Shown one piece after another: positions 47,001 through 55,542 of a stretch of 57,591 nt of DNA. The notes below the pieces were generated by a model. The model saw only the letters and a list, made by a program, of their open reading frames with translations. It had not been told where the DNA came from and did no database searches. Location of the stretch: positions 1 through 57,591 of the IMG/VR virus record IMGVR_UViG_3300042892_000963; one strand, given 5' to 3'. A program made the position numbers and the translations under genes. Origin of the DNA: a virus. How positions within the stretch are numbered: position 1 is the first letter of the stretch; each line of letters opens with the position of its first letter.

Positions 47001-47867
47001 ATGGACTTCAAATCGTTAATCAGCAAAATAGAAAGCATCGACGGCAAAATCGATACTCCAAAAGCACCACAGCTACCCAAGTCTGTGCAATTGAATGAAG
47101 ACGCACAACTGCGTGTTCTAAGCGGCCGTACTACTTACGTTGCTGAAGCTAAAAAGAAAGCTGAAGAAGACGTTAAAGAAGCCGACGACATGAAAGTAGG
47201 CGATAAGAAAAACATCGCTACTGGCACTGTTGAAAAAACAAAAACAGGCATTGTTCACAAGAGCAGCAAGGCCTATGGCGGCAGTGAAGAAAAAGAAGCT
47301 GATGAAGATGACAAGCCAAAGAAAAAAGCCAAGAAAGAAAGTGTAGAACCTCAGTTTAAAAGCAAGTTCATGAAAATGGTCGAAGCCAAGAAAGAAGAAG
47401 CTGCTGATAAGAAAAAGAAAATGGCTAAGAAAGAAAAGATGGCAGAAGGATCTAAGCCAGACTTCTTAGACGTTGACAAAGACGGCGACAAGAAAGAGCC
47501 AATGAAAAAAGCTGCTGCTGACAAAGGCGATGACAAGCCAGCTGGCAAGAAAGGCATGAGCGACAAGCAGGCCAAATATTTTGGTAAGAAAACTGAAAGC
47601 GCAATGATGCCTAAAGGCAAAAAGCGTCCAGTTAAAGAAAGTGTAGAAACAAAATTATCTTTCAAACAAATGGTACAGTTGGTACAAGAAAGTGGTGGTC
47701 AACAACAGATTGATCCTGTAGACAAAGCTCTGTTTACCTGGGCCGAGCGTGTGGCCAAGAACAAACTAGGCGAAGGTATGAAAGCTGATCTGTACGCAGG
47801 TCTAGTATACGAACGCAACGGCGGTGTATTTGAAATGTACGATGTACTATCAGAAGACCAAAAATAA
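47001..47867 (+). CDS. Lysine-rich core/internal virion protein
   Basis: A 288-residue very Lys/Glu-rich protein, more than one third charged. Helical N-terminus (DFKSLISKIESIDGKIDTPK), low-complexity K/E/A middle (KKKKMAKKEKMAEGSK), an EF-hand-like D-x-D-x-D loop (SKPDFLDVDKDGDKKEPMKK, about 157), and a compact C-terminus (DPVDKALFTWAERVAKNKLG). Possible prohead-protease sites include YVAE before A and QLNE before D. ATG 47001 is preferred over GTG 46995. It ends at a strong terminator. Likely a prohead-core or packaged protein. Confidence 0.7.
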   Translation: MDFKSLISKIESIDGKIDTPKAPQLPKSVQLNEDAQLRVLSGRTTYVAEAKKKAEEDVKEADDMKVGDKKNIATGTVEKTKTGIVHKSSKAYGGSEEKEADEDDKPKKKAKKESVEPQFKSKFMKMVEAKKEEAADKKKKMAKKEKMAEGSKPDFLDVDKDGDKKEPMKKAAADKGDDKPAGKKGMSDKQAKYFGKKTESAMMPKGKKRPVKESVETKLSFKQMVQLVQESGGQQQIDPVDKALFTWAERVAKNKLGEGMKADLYAGLVYERNGGVFEMYDVLSEDQK

Positions 47868-47884
47868 TTTTTAGTTTGGTAAAC

Positions 47885-47916
47885 AAAAGCCAGTCATAGG
47901 TTGACTGGCTTTTTTT
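47885..47916 (+). terminator. Rho-independent terminator overlapping a promoter
   Basis: A perfect 12-bp stem, AAAAGCCAGTCA (47885-47896) with TGACTGGCTTTT (47902-47913), 5-nt loop and T run. It closes the internal-protein cluster. Confidence 0.9.
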
Positions 47917-47929
47917 ATGACTATATAAT
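47901..47929 (+). promoter_or_regulatory. Sigma-70 promoter nested in the terminator
   Basis: TTGACT (47901-47906) in the 3' arm of the terminator, 17-nt spacer, TATAAT (47924-47929). AGGAGAG lies at 47938-47944 before ATG 47950. Likely the promoter for the replication block. Confidence 0.75.
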
Positions 47930-47949
47930 AGTTGTATAGGAGAGAACAA

Positions 47950-48210
47950 ATGACAAAAATGTACGGGCCAGAAGAAAAAGCCAAATTAGAAAGATTGATC
48001 AATGAAGGATCAAATGTTCTACGAGAAGTCGAAGACCTGCAAGAGGGTCTCAAAGAAACTGTGAATGCTGTTGCAGAAGAATTACAGATCAAACCCAGTT
48101 GGATCAACAAAGCAATACGCATTGCACACAAAGACAATTGGAAAGATCACGAAGCTGAATGGAACGAGATCGAAATGATCCTCGGCGTAACAAAAAAACT
48201 GCCTGAATGA
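47950..48210 (+). CDS. dsbA: DsbA-like double-stranded DNA-binding protein (late-transcription type)
   Basis: An 86-residue charged helical protein. The C-terminal half, VAEELQIKPSWINKAIRIAH followed by KDNWKDHEAE, resembles T4 DsbA, a small DNA-binding protein implicated in late transcription (AKDELGV...ALYHKDN...EAE). The N-terminal helical part (GPEEKAKLERLINEGSNVLR) is divergent. Not to be confused with the disulfide oxidoreductase DsbA. Location just before the polymerase gene fits an early/middle regulator. The upstream alternative start at 47932 lacks a suitable ribosome site. Confidence 0.6.
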   Translation: MTKMYGPEEKAKLERLINEGSNVLREVEDLQEGLKETVNAVAEELQIKPSWINKAIRIAHKDNWKDHEAEWNEIEMILGVTKKLPE

Positions 48211-48497
48211 ATGAACTATTAAAACCTACGTTTGATTGGATTAGGGATGATTGGAATTCTCATCCCTTACGGTTTTTTATTGAGTTACTCGCTTGGGCTA
48301 TTAGTATTGGTTGTTCAATCACTATGGCTGTCACGGTTCCCAATCCGCCATTACTTGCTCTATATCCTGTTTGGATCGCTGGCTGTGCCATGTATGCTTG
48401 GGCTGCTTATACTCGGAAATCATTTGGCATGCTGGCTAACTATATCTTGCTAACCGCAATTGATACGTTTGGCCTAGCAAGAATGCTAATTAATTAA
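48207..48497 (+). CDS. Membrane protein of unknown function
   Basis: A 96-residue protein. After a short polar N-terminus (NELLKPTFDWIRDDWNSHP) come three hydrophobic segments (about 23-46, 50-67 and 72-92; e.g. FFIELLAWAISIGCSITMAV). The ATGA junction with the previous gene supports coupling. Proteins of this kind lie next to gp43 in some T4-like cyanophages. Role unknown. Confidence 0.75.
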   Translation: MNELLKPTFDWIRDDWNSHPLRFFIELLAWAISIGCSITMAVTVPNPPLLALYPVWIAGCAMYAWAAYTRKSFGMLANYILLTAIDTFGLARMLIN

Positions 48498-48571
48498 ATA
48501 ATGTGAGAAGGTAGGCGGGCCATAAACCGCACATTGGTATTTGCAAGCCTAAAATTGCATAGGAGAAAAAA

Positions 48572-51241
48572 ATGAGTTTCGTGGACGCATACTACGATCG
48601 CGACAATGACACTATCCGTGTCGTTGAACGTGACGACAAAGGGCAGAGGCATTTCAAAGACTATCCTGCCAGACATATATTCTATTACAACGATCCCAAA
48701 GGCAAGTTCCAATCTATCAAAGGTGAACCCCTTAGTCGAGTAAGTTCAAAGAATGTTAAAGAACATCGCAAAGAACTTGCTATACATTCAAACAAAAGAC
48801 TCTACGAGTCAGACATTAATCCTATCTATAGATGTCTTGAAGACCATTATCTCAATCAAGATGCTCCAAAACTAAATGTAGCATTTTTCGACATTGAGGT
48901 AGACTTCGATCCAGAACGTGGTTATGCATCACCAGACGATGCGTTCATGCCAATCACCGCCATTGCTGTGTATCTACAATGGATGGAGACCATGGTATGT
49001 TTGGCTATTCCCCCTAAGACTCTGAATATGGAAGAAGCAACTAAAGCAGTCGCAGAATTCCCCAACGTCATGCTGTTTGACAACGAAGCAGACATGTTGA
49101 ATACTTTCTTGGATCTAATACAGGAGGCGGATGTGCTGAGTGGCTGGAATTCGGAAGGCTTTGATATTCCGTATACCGTTAATCGTGTTACTAAGGTTCT
49201 CAGCAAAGAAGATACCAAACGATTTTGTCTATGGAACTGTTTGCCTAAGAAACGCGAATATGAAAAGTTCGGTAAAACTGCCACCACATATGACTTCATC
49301 GGTCGTGTGCATATAGACAGTCTTGAGCTGTATCGCAAGTACACTTATGAAGAACGCCATACATATCGATTAGATGCCATTGCTGAATATGAACTAGGTC
49401 AAAGAAAGACCCAATACGAAGGCACACTAGATCAATTGTACAACAACGATTTTAAAACATTCATTGAATACAACATCAATGACTGTAAACTGTTGGATGA
49501 TCTAGATAAGAAACTGAAATTCATCGATTTGGCTAATACAATTGCACACGAAAACACAGTGTTGTTAGCAACCACTATGGGTGCAGTGGCTGTGACTGAA
49601 CAAGCTATTATCAACGAAGCTCACCGCAGAGGTATGATAGTTCCTAATCGTAAAAAGATGGAAGAGCACGGAGACACACAGGCTGCTGGTGCTTACGTTG
49701 CATATCCTAAGAAAGGCATTCATGAGTGGATCGGTTCGCTGGATATTAACTCACTGTATCCTTCAGCGATTCGTGCGTTGAACATGGGTCCGGAAACCAT
49801 TGTAGGGCAGTTGCGACAAGATGGAACCAAGGATTTTATTGCAGCAGAAATGTCCAAAGGCAAATCTTTTGCGTCAGCTTGGGAAGGTATATTTGGTAGT
49901 CTCGAGTATTCCGCAGTTATGAACAAAGAAGTAGGTAGAGAAATCAACATCGACTGGGAAGGCGGCGGTTCTGACACTTTAAGTGCGGCACAGGCCTATG
50001 ATCTTATATTTGACAGCAACCAACCTTGGATGATCTCAGCTAATGGCACTATCTTCACATATGAAACAGAGGGAGTGATTTCAGGACTGCTGGCTCGTTG
50101 GTACAAAGAACGTAAGGAAATGCAGGCCAAGCTGAGAGAATGTATCCAAGCTGGCAACAAGATTGAAGAAGAATACTGGGACAAGCGACAGTTGGTCAAG
50201 AAGATTCTGTTAAACAGTCTATATGGTGCGATTTTAAATCCGGGCTGTAGATTCTTTGATAACAGAATTGGTCAGTCAACTACACTAACTGGTCGACAAA
50301 TTGCCAAACACATGGCATCAAAAGTTAACGAAATTATCACCGGAGAGTATGACCACGTAGGCAAAGCGGTCATATACGGTGACACAGACTCTTGTTATTT
50401 TTCAGCGTATGCTACACTGAAAAAAGACATTGAGAAAGGCCTGATTCCTTGGAACAGAGAATCAGTTGTTGAACTTTATGATACCATAGGAGATACAGTC
50501 AATGGCACATTTGTCAAATTCATGCAAGATGCATTCCACGTCCCCCGAGCTAGAGCCGAGGTCATCAAAGCAGGTCGCGAAATTGTTGCAAGCAAGGGAC
50601 TGTTCATTACCAAAAAACGATATGCAGTGCTCTACTACGACAAAGAAGGCAAACGAGCAGACACAGAAGGCAAACCAGGAAAAATTAAAGCGATGGGGCT
50701 TGATCTCAAGCGTTCAGATACCCCGGTTGTTATACAAGACTTCTTAAGTGAAGTGTTGACTAAGACACTAACTGGCGTGACCAAAGAAGAGATCCTGCAG
50801 TATATCACTGATTTCCGCACAGAGTTTAAAACTCGACCGGGTTGGGAGAAAGGTAGTCCCAAACGTGCTAACAATATTACAGAATACGCTGCCAAAGAAA
50901 AGAAGGCAGGCAAGACTAACATGCCCGGACATGTCAGAGCTTCATTAAATTGGAACACGTTGAAGCGAATGATGGACGACAAGTACTCAATGCAGGTAGT
51001 AGATGGCATGAAAGTGATTGTGTGCAAGATCAAAGACAATCCTATGGGGTATACTTCTGTGGCCTATCCTGTGGACGAACTGAGATTACCGCAGTGGTTC
51101 AAAGATCTGCCTTTCAACGATGCTGAAATGGAAACCACAGTGATCGATGAAAAGTTAGGAAACCTTATTGGTGTATTGGAATGGGACATCAGTTCAACAA
51201 GGTCGGATAATACATTTAACAAATTGTTTGATTTTGAGTAA
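48572..51241 (+). CDS. 43: Replicative DNA polymerase, family B (gp43)
   Basis: An 889-residue single-polypeptide polymerase (T4 gp43 is 898). Exonuclease motifs FFDIEVDFDPE (about 106), LSGWNSEGFDIPY and YNINDCKLLDDL. Polymerase motif A GSLDINSLYPSAIRALNMG (about 389), motif B KKILLNSLYGAILNP and motif C IYGDTDSCYFS (about 602). The C-terminal tail (NTFNKLFDFE) resembles the clamp-binding peptide of T4 gp43. An AGGAG ribosome site precedes the ATG. It should work with gp44 and gp45 of this phage. Confidence 0.97.
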   Translation: MSFVDAYYDRDNDTIRVVERDDKGQRHFKDYPARHIFYYNDPKGKFQSIKGEPLSRVSSKNVKEHRKELAIHSNKRLYESDINPIYRCLEDHYLNQDAPKLNVAFFDIEVDFDPERGYASPDDAFMPITAIAVYLQWMETMVCLAIPPKTLNMEEATKAVAEFPNVMLFDNEADMLNTFLDLIQEADVLSGWNSEGFDIPYTVNRVTKVLSKEDTKRFCLWNCLPKKREYEKFGKTATTYDFIGRVHIDSLELYRKYTYEERHTYRLDAIAEYELGQRKTQYEGTLDQLYNNDFKTFIEYNINDCKLLDDLDKKLKFIDLANTIAHENTVLLATTMGAVAVTEQAIINEAHRRGMIVPNRKKMEEHGDTQAAGAYVAYPKKGIHEWIGSLDINSLYPSAIRALNMGPETIVGQLRQDGTKDFIAAEMSKGKSFASAWEGIFGSLEYSAVMNKEVGREINIDWEGGGSDTLSAAQAYDLIFDSNQPWMISANGTIFTYETEGVISGLLARWYKERKEMQAKLRECIQAGNKIEEEYWDKRQLVKKILLNSLYGAILNPGCRFFDNRIGQSTTLTGRQIAKHMASKVNEIITGEYDHVGKAVIYGDTDSCYFSAYATLKKDIEKGLIPWNRESVVELYDTIGDTVNGTFVKFMQDAFHVPRARAEVIKAGREIVASKGLFITKKRYAVLYYDKEGKRADTEGKPGKIKAMGLDLKRSDTPVVIQDFLSEVLTKTLTGVTKEEILQYITDFRTEFKTRPGWEKGSPKRANNITEYAAKEKKAGKTNMPGHVRASLNWNTLKRMMDDKYSMQVVDGMKVIVCKIKDNPMGYTSVAYPVDELRLPQWFKDLPFNDAEMETTVIDEKLGNLIGVLEWDISSTRSDNTFNKLFDFE

Positions 51242-51249
51242 TTTCTAGG

Positions 51250-51278
51250 TTGCTTTTTACTCAAGATCTAAATATAAT
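51250..51278 (+). promoter_or_regulatory. Sigma-70-like promoter for the clamp gene
   Basis: TTGCTT (51250-51255), 17-nt spacer, TATAAT (51273-51278), overlapping a late-box-like TCTAAATA (51267-51274). Start near 51285; CAGGAGAA precedes ATG 51302. Two promoter types may allow expression through infection. Confidence 0.55.
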
Positions 51279-51301
51279 CTTAATATACAGGAGAATTCTC
51301 A

Positions 51302-52039
51302 ATGAAAGATATTTTACAAGACATCGTTAGCCATACGCAGAATCTAGGCTTCTTGACCACAGTCAAGGTAACAGGCACAGATAAAGGCACAACTGTTAAC
51401 TCAATGGCCGATGACCGTTCAGTTATCATGGAGGCAGAAACTGCTAATCCATACCCAGATATGATCGGTGTGTTTGGTATGCCGCAACTCAACAAGTTGA
51501 AATATCTCTTGGAAGGTGCAGAGTACAAAGAAGGGGCAAAGATCAGTATTACCACAGCAGAACGCAATGGTGAAACTTTGCCAGTGGGTCTACACTTTGA
51601 AAACAAAGACGGCGACTTTAAAAACGACTATCGCTTTATGAATCAAGAAATCATCAATGAAAAGATGAAGACTGTGAAGTTTCGTGGCGTTAAGTGGGAT
51701 GTTGAAATTGAGCCGTCAGTGACCTCTGTGCTTCGCTTTAACTTCCAAGCAGGTGCTAACTCTGAGCATCCTACATTCCTTGCCAAGACAGAAGGCGGCA
51801 ATCTTAAATTTACGTTCGGTGATGCATCAACACACGGCGGCGAGTTTGTATTTGCACAGAACGTTGCAGGTAAACTTGATCGTGGTTGGACTTGGCCTGT
51901 GTTGCCAATCTTGAGCATTCTTAAGATTGCAGATACCAACACCACAAAGATGTCGTTGAGCAATGAAGGTGCTATTCAGATCACTCTAGATAGCGGACTT
52001 GCTACTTACAAATATATCATCCCAGCACAAGCTGCCTAA
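51302..52039 (+). CDS. 45: DNA polymerase sliding clamp gp45
   Basis: A 245-residue clamp subunit (T4 gp45 is 228 residues and forms a trimeric ring). LTTVKVTGTDKGTTVNSMAD, VFGMPQLNKLKYLLEG and the C-terminal LATYKYIIPAQA are recognisable gp45 segments. It tethers gp43 to DNA and, in T4, also activates late transcription with gp33 and gp55. It is loaded by gp44/gp62. An AGGAGAA ribosome site precedes the ATG. Confidence 0.92.
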   Translation: MKDILQDIVSHTQNLGFLTTVKVTGTDKGTTVNSMADDRSVIMEAETANPYPDMIGVFGMPQLNKLKYLLEGAEYKEGAKISITTAERNGETLPVGLHFENKDGDFKNDYRFMNQEIINEKMKTVKFRGVKWDVEIEPSVTSVLRFNFQAGANSEHPTFLAKTEGGNLKFTFGDASTHGGEFVFAQNVAGKLDRGWTWPVLPILSILKIADTNTTKMSLSNEGAIQITLDSGLATYKYIIPAQAA

Positions 52040-52041
52040 AT

Positions 52042-52407
52042 ATGATCAAAGGTTTACAAGGCGTAACAGGCATTACGGTTGGTGGCGGAAATACCGCCCT
52101 ACCATATGTCGGTCCAAACTCAAGCAACCCAATGACTGGGATGATGCGTATCCACAACACCGAACTAGAAGTGTTTAACGGATCAAATTGGCAAATGCTA
52201 TCTACCAGCTATGCCACAGTAGGCCTAGATCAAGATGTGCTAGACATTATACAATGGGCTCGTAAAAAACGCCAAGAAGAAAATGATTGGTACAAACTTG
52301 CTTCATCTAATGAAGCAGTTCGTATCGCATTAGAACAACTAGAACAGGCAAAAACAAGATTAGAACTTACAGCAATTTTATCGAGAGAATATGAAACAAC
52401 CAATTGA
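52042..52407 (+). CDS. Small structural-type protein
   Basis: A 121-residue protein. The N-terminus (GLQGVTGITVGGGNTALPYV) and MTGMMRIHNTELEVFNGSNW are typical of small virion-associated proteins in T4-like aquatic phages. The C-terminal half is a long charged helix (WARKKRQEENDWYKLASSNE). It lies 2 nt after gp45 and overlaps the dpdA start by 17 nt. Confidence 0.75.
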   Translation: MIKGLQGVTGITVGGGNTALPYVGPNSSNPMTGMMRIHNTELEVFNGSNWQMLSTSYATVGLDQDVLDIIQWARKKRQEENDWYKLASSNEAVRIALEQLEQAKTRLELTAILSREYETTN

Positions 52408-54001
52408 CCTAACACCTTTACAGAAAGACTATGCTGTGTATTTGCCAGCTATCAGTTCTTTCTATTCAACTTATGTTGCAAAACAACGACTAGAAGAATT
52501 TGTTTCTAAAGATCGAATTCCTGCGGGATTTGATCGTGGCATTGAAGGCATGAACTTCTTAAATGCTGATCAAGGATACTTTACCTACAAGTATGCTCTG
52601 TATTCAGCAGGTCACGCACAGTTAGATCTTGAAAAGTCAATGACTCAAGAATCAATGATACAAGACCGTGATCGACCTAATACAATGATTTTAGGTGATT
52701 CAGGTGGATATCAGATTGGTAAAGGTGTTCTTAAGTTTGATTGGTTGAACTTTGAAGGGCCAGAAGCTACTAAGACTCGTCAAAAGATTCTTGAGTGGCT
52801 TGAACTTACTGCTGACTGGTCAATGATGTTAGACGTTCCAACATGGGCATGTGATCATATTCATTCACCAAAGACTGGATTGAAAACATTCGAAGACTGT
52901 CTAGAAAAGACTCGCTACAATAACGATTACTTCTTAATGAATCGGTTAGGTCAAACCAAATGGCTTAATGTTCTGCAAGGCGGAGACTGGGATACTGCTG
53001 AGAAATGGTATGCTGGCGTTAAAGAGTTTAGCGACCCCAAAGGCAAGTATGCCGGACGTGAAGCTGAAGGTTGGGCATTTGGTGGTGCTAATATGTGCAA
53101 GATGGATATCACCCTCAAACGTCTAATGACTATGCGTGACGAAGGTATGCTAGACGGCAAGAACTGGATTCACTTCTTGGGTACTGCACAGCTAGACTGG
53201 TCATGCTATCTAACACAGATTCAAAGACAAATACGTAAACATATCAATCCAGAACTTACTATCAGTTTTGACTGTGCAAGTCCGTTCATTGCCACTGCTC
53301 ACGGACTTGTCTATACAAATGCACAGCATACCAACAAGCGTTGGTCAGTGATCATGGATAAGGCTCCGGATAATAAAGCACTTGCTGGGCGTCACGACAT
53401 TCCGTTTCCTTTTGAAAGTGAGTTTGCAAGTCGATTGACTATGGGTGATATTGCCTATTACGATTACGGTGTTCGTAAGACTGATCAAGAATTAGCGGGT
53501 AAGAAATTTGATCATCTAAATCCAGAACACTATCATACTGTGCCCAAACTAAACAAGTTAGGCAAGATTCCGAACAAGACCAGTTGGGATAGTTTCAGCT
53601 ATGCATTAATGATGGGGCATAATGTTGAATGTCATATCAAGGCAGTACAACGTGCTCAACAGTTAATGGACATTGAATGTGCAAGATTTAAACCAGACTG
53701 GAGAATGAAAAGTATTGAAGGCAAAAAAGAAATTGAATTCAGTGATTGGGTTCCAAACAAAATTCTTTACTTTGGCACATTCGTTGAAGAACTATTCAAT
53801 ACTAGAACTAAAGCAGAAGCATTTGACATGATTGAGACTGCTGGACTATTCTTGAAATCGTTAGAAGGTGCTCGACTACAAGGAGGGCCTGCTGCAAATA
53901 CTTTTGGTAGTTTGTTTGAGTTTGATGATGGTAAAAAAGCTGGAGAAATTGATTTTGCAAATCCAGATGACGATGACCTAAATAGTCTTGTAGCCGAATA
54001 A
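52391..54001 (+). CDS. dpdA: DpdA-like tRNA-guanine transglycosylase family protein
   Basis: A 536-residue protein of the TGT superfamily, similar to phage DpdA proteins that insert 7-deazaguanines into DNA. Conserved elements: ILGDSGGYQIGKG (Asp103, the first catalytic Asp), MMLDVPTWA, LNVLQGGDW, GWAFGG, IHFLGT, and SFDCASPF with Asp294 at the position of the TGT nucleophile. The zinc-ligand pattern of bacterial TGT is not evident, and the protein is about 160 residues longer. FolE and QueD encoded here would supply precursors. The start overlaps the previous gene. Confidence 0.8.
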   Translation: MKQPIDLTPLQKDYAVYLPAISSFYSTYVAKQRLEEFVSKDRIPAGFDRGIEGMNFLNADQGYFTYKYALYSAGHAQLDLEKSMTQESMIQDRDRPNTMILGDSGGYQIGKGVLKFDWLNFEGPEATKTRQKILEWLELTADWSMMLDVPTWACDHIHSPKTGLKTFEDCLEKTRYNNDYFLMNRLGQTKWLNVLQGGDWDTAEKWYAGVKEFSDPKGKYAGREAEGWAFGGANMCKMDITLKRLMTMRDEGMLDGKNWIHFLGTAQLDWSCYLTQIQRQIRKHINPELTISFDCASPFIATAHGLVYTNAQHTNKRWSVIMDKAPDNKALAGRHDIPFPFESEFASRLTMGDIAYYDYGVRKTDQELAGKKFDHLNPEHYHTVPKLNKLGKIPNKTSWDSFSYALMMGHNVECHIKAVQRAQQLMDIECARFKPDWRMKSIEGKKEIEFSDWVPNKILYFGTFVEELFNTRTKAEAFDMIETAGLFLKSLEGARLQGGPAANTFGSLFEFDDGKKAGEIDFANPDDDDLNSLVAE

Positions 54002-54010
54002 GGAGTTGAC

Positions 54011-54238
54011 ATGTATCAAAATAGAATAAAGCATCTAGAAGAAGCGCATCGTGCTTTGGACAAACAGATAGACAGTATGGAAAAAACTGGCATCTATGAT
54101 GATCTAAAAATAGAAGAATTGAAGAAACAGAGGTTGCGTTTAAAGGACGATATTGTTATACTTAAACACAAGCACGAAGCAGTGATGCAAGAAGCACAGG
54201 CAGAACAAGAAGCAAAAAGAAACGGACTAGAACTATGA
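54011..54238 (+). CDS. Small coiled-coil protein (DUF465/SlyX-like)
   Basis: A 75-residue protein that is one long coiled coil (HLEEAHRALDKQIDSMEKTG, LKIEELKKQRLRLKDDIVIL). The L-x-x-x-H-x-x-L-D...LKK-x-RL-x-LKD-x-I pattern matches DUF465-type bacterial proteins. AGGAG precedes the ATG. Function unknown. Confidence 0.75.
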   Translation: MYQNRIKHLEEAHRALDKQIDSMEKTGIYDDLKIEELKKQRLRLKDDIVILKHKHEAVMQEAQAEQEAKRNGLEL

Positions 54239-54381
54239 AATGTAATACATGCGGTCAAGAGGTTTCAACCAACTGCGATTGGCAACAAGGTCGTTGCCCG
54301 CATCGAATTCCATTCTTAAATGATTATCATTTTCGATATCTCAACTTAATTAACTCAATCAAAAACTGGTTTAAACGATGA
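54235..54381 (+). CDS. Small zinc-ribbon protein
   Basis: A 48-residue protein with C-x2-C (KCNTCGQEV) and C-x7-C (NCDWQQGRCPHR), a compact zinc-binding unit. ATGA junctions tie it to both neighbours. Similar short CxxC proteins with CDWxQGRCPH are common in T4-like phages. Function unknown. Confidence 0.75.
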   Translation: MKCNTCGQEVSTNCDWQQGRCPHRIPFLNDYHFRYLNLINSIKNWFKR

Positions 54382-54911
54382 AAAGAAATTACGAGTCAGG
54401 TGTTACTGATGCTATCACTTTCTTCACTGGGATAGAAATCGAACATACACCTGCATACGGAATGAAAACGCTGTTTGTTGTCGGGGAACATGATCCGTAT
54501 GTAATCATGGAACTGGCGAGAAATCATAAATGCGAACATATCTACTTCGGAGCTAATCAAAGTTTCAAAACGCTAGGCGTCAATGATTCAGCAACGTGGC
54601 GTCCTTGGGAGAATATGATTTATGTATGTCTCGATGCTGAAGATGGATTTTGGTGTACCTTAGACTTTGATGTTAAAGAAACAGAAGGACTGCTTGAAAG
54701 CGGTCTTACAGAAAAGCGTAGATTTATTCCGCAGATCAGTGTAAAATTACCTTATCTAAATCAACTGGGCTATAATGCTACATTAAAGATAGATGACAAA
54801 GATTTTAACGCAAGCAATCCTGGGGTGTGGTGCCATAACCTGCAGGACCTATTAGGAAGAGATCGCTTCACTAATTGGGATCAATATGGCAAAGATGAGA
54901 TTATCAAATGA
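54378..54911 (+). CDS. Conserved hypothetical protein of the dpdA region
   Basis: A 177-residue protein (KRNYESGVTDAITFFTGIEI, EHTPAYGMKTLFVVGEHDPY, HIYFGANQSF). Alpha/beta, with no membrane segment. Its conserved location next to dpdA-type genes suggests a link to DNA modification, but no catalytic motif is recognised. Coupled to both neighbours by ATGA overlaps. Confidence 0.75.
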   Translation: MKRNYESGVTDAITFFTGIEIEHTPAYGMKTLFVVGEHDPYVIMELARNHKCEHIYFGANQSFKTLGVNDSATWRPWENMIYVCLDAEDGFWCTLDFDVKETEGLLESGLTEKRRFIPQISVKLPYLNQLGYNATLKIDDKDFNASNPGVWCHNLQDLLGRDRFTNWDQYGKDEIIK

Positions 54912-55297
54912 GTGGTGGATACGCCGTAGCATCAACTGCAAAGGTTCCAAGAAGGATTCCAAGGATTACTGGTGCTAATACAGTTAAACGTGCAAGACAA
55001 TACGTAGAAGAAAGACCTATGAAACTAACATTTAAACAAAGAATTCGCAACTGGCTAATGAACGACAACGACGATGCTGAGTACGGTAATTCTATCAGCG
55101 TTGACGAAGAAGGCCCGAATATTCAAACACAGTCATTTAGATTAAATGTCTACAGTGCCGGTGGCGGAACTATTATCGAAACTACCAAATATGATCGTCA
55201 AAGAGACGACCACCGTCACAGCCTGCATATAGTCACCGACGACAAAGACCTTGGTGAAGAATTATCCAAAATTATCACCATGGAGAGTCTAAGATGA
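54908..55297 (+). CDS. Conserved hypothetical protein
   Basis: A 129-residue protein. A basic N-terminal extension (about 37 residues) precedes a typical phage segment MKLTFKQRIRNWLMNDNDDA. The C-terminal beta/alpha domain (VYSAGGGTIIETTKYDRQRD, HIVTDDKDLGEELSKIITME) is conserved in T4-like cyanophages. An internal ATG at 55019 could be an alternative start giving the conserved core only. Confidence 0.75.
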   Translation: MSGGYAVASTAKVPRRIPRITGANTVKRARQYVEERPMKLTFKQRIRNWLMNDNDDAEYGNSISVDEEGPNIQTQSFRLNVYSAGGGTIIETTKYDRQRDDHRHSLHIVTDDKDLGEELSKIITMESLR

Positions 55298-55542
55298 ACA
55301 CACAAATTCAAGAAATTCTAAATAAGTCAACAGAAGATATTATGGGTGTTCCTGTCGTCAATCAAGAACTATTTGCTAGACTTCTTATAGAAGAATGTGC
55401 TAAAATATGTTTTGAACTTAGATTTACCACAGAAGGTCCTGCAGAAGGTGCATCATATCAACGCACACTCTGCGGAACTGCAATTAAAGAAAACTTTGGA
55501 CTTCAAGGCAAAGGCCCAATAACTGCAAAGAACGTAAAATGA
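55294..55542 (+). CDS. Small conserved phage protein
   Basis: An 82-residue protein (QEILNKSTEDIMGVPVVNQE, RLLIEECAKICFELRF, YQRTLCGTAIKENFGL). The F-A-x-L-I-x-E-E-C-A-x-I-C motif occurs in many phage small proteins of unknown function. ATGA overlaps at both ends. Confidence 0.75.
   Translation: MNTQIQEILNKSTEDIMGVPVVNQELFARLLIEECAKICFELRFTTEGPAEGASYQRTLCGTAIKENFGLQGKGPITAKNVK

Noticed and set aside
48498-48571. Possible regulatory RNA before the polymerase gene
   Set aside because: A weak GCGG/CCGC pairing is visible, but stem quality is low and no RegA-type operator could be confirmed.
50502-50747. 81-codon alternative frame inside DNA polymerase
   Set aside because: Inside the conserved polymerase gene, with no ribosome site or recognisable content.
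54005-54035. TTGACA just before the coiled-coil gene
   Set aside because: No TATAAT-like box at 16-18 nt; the sequence is part of the leader and ATG of the 54011 gene.
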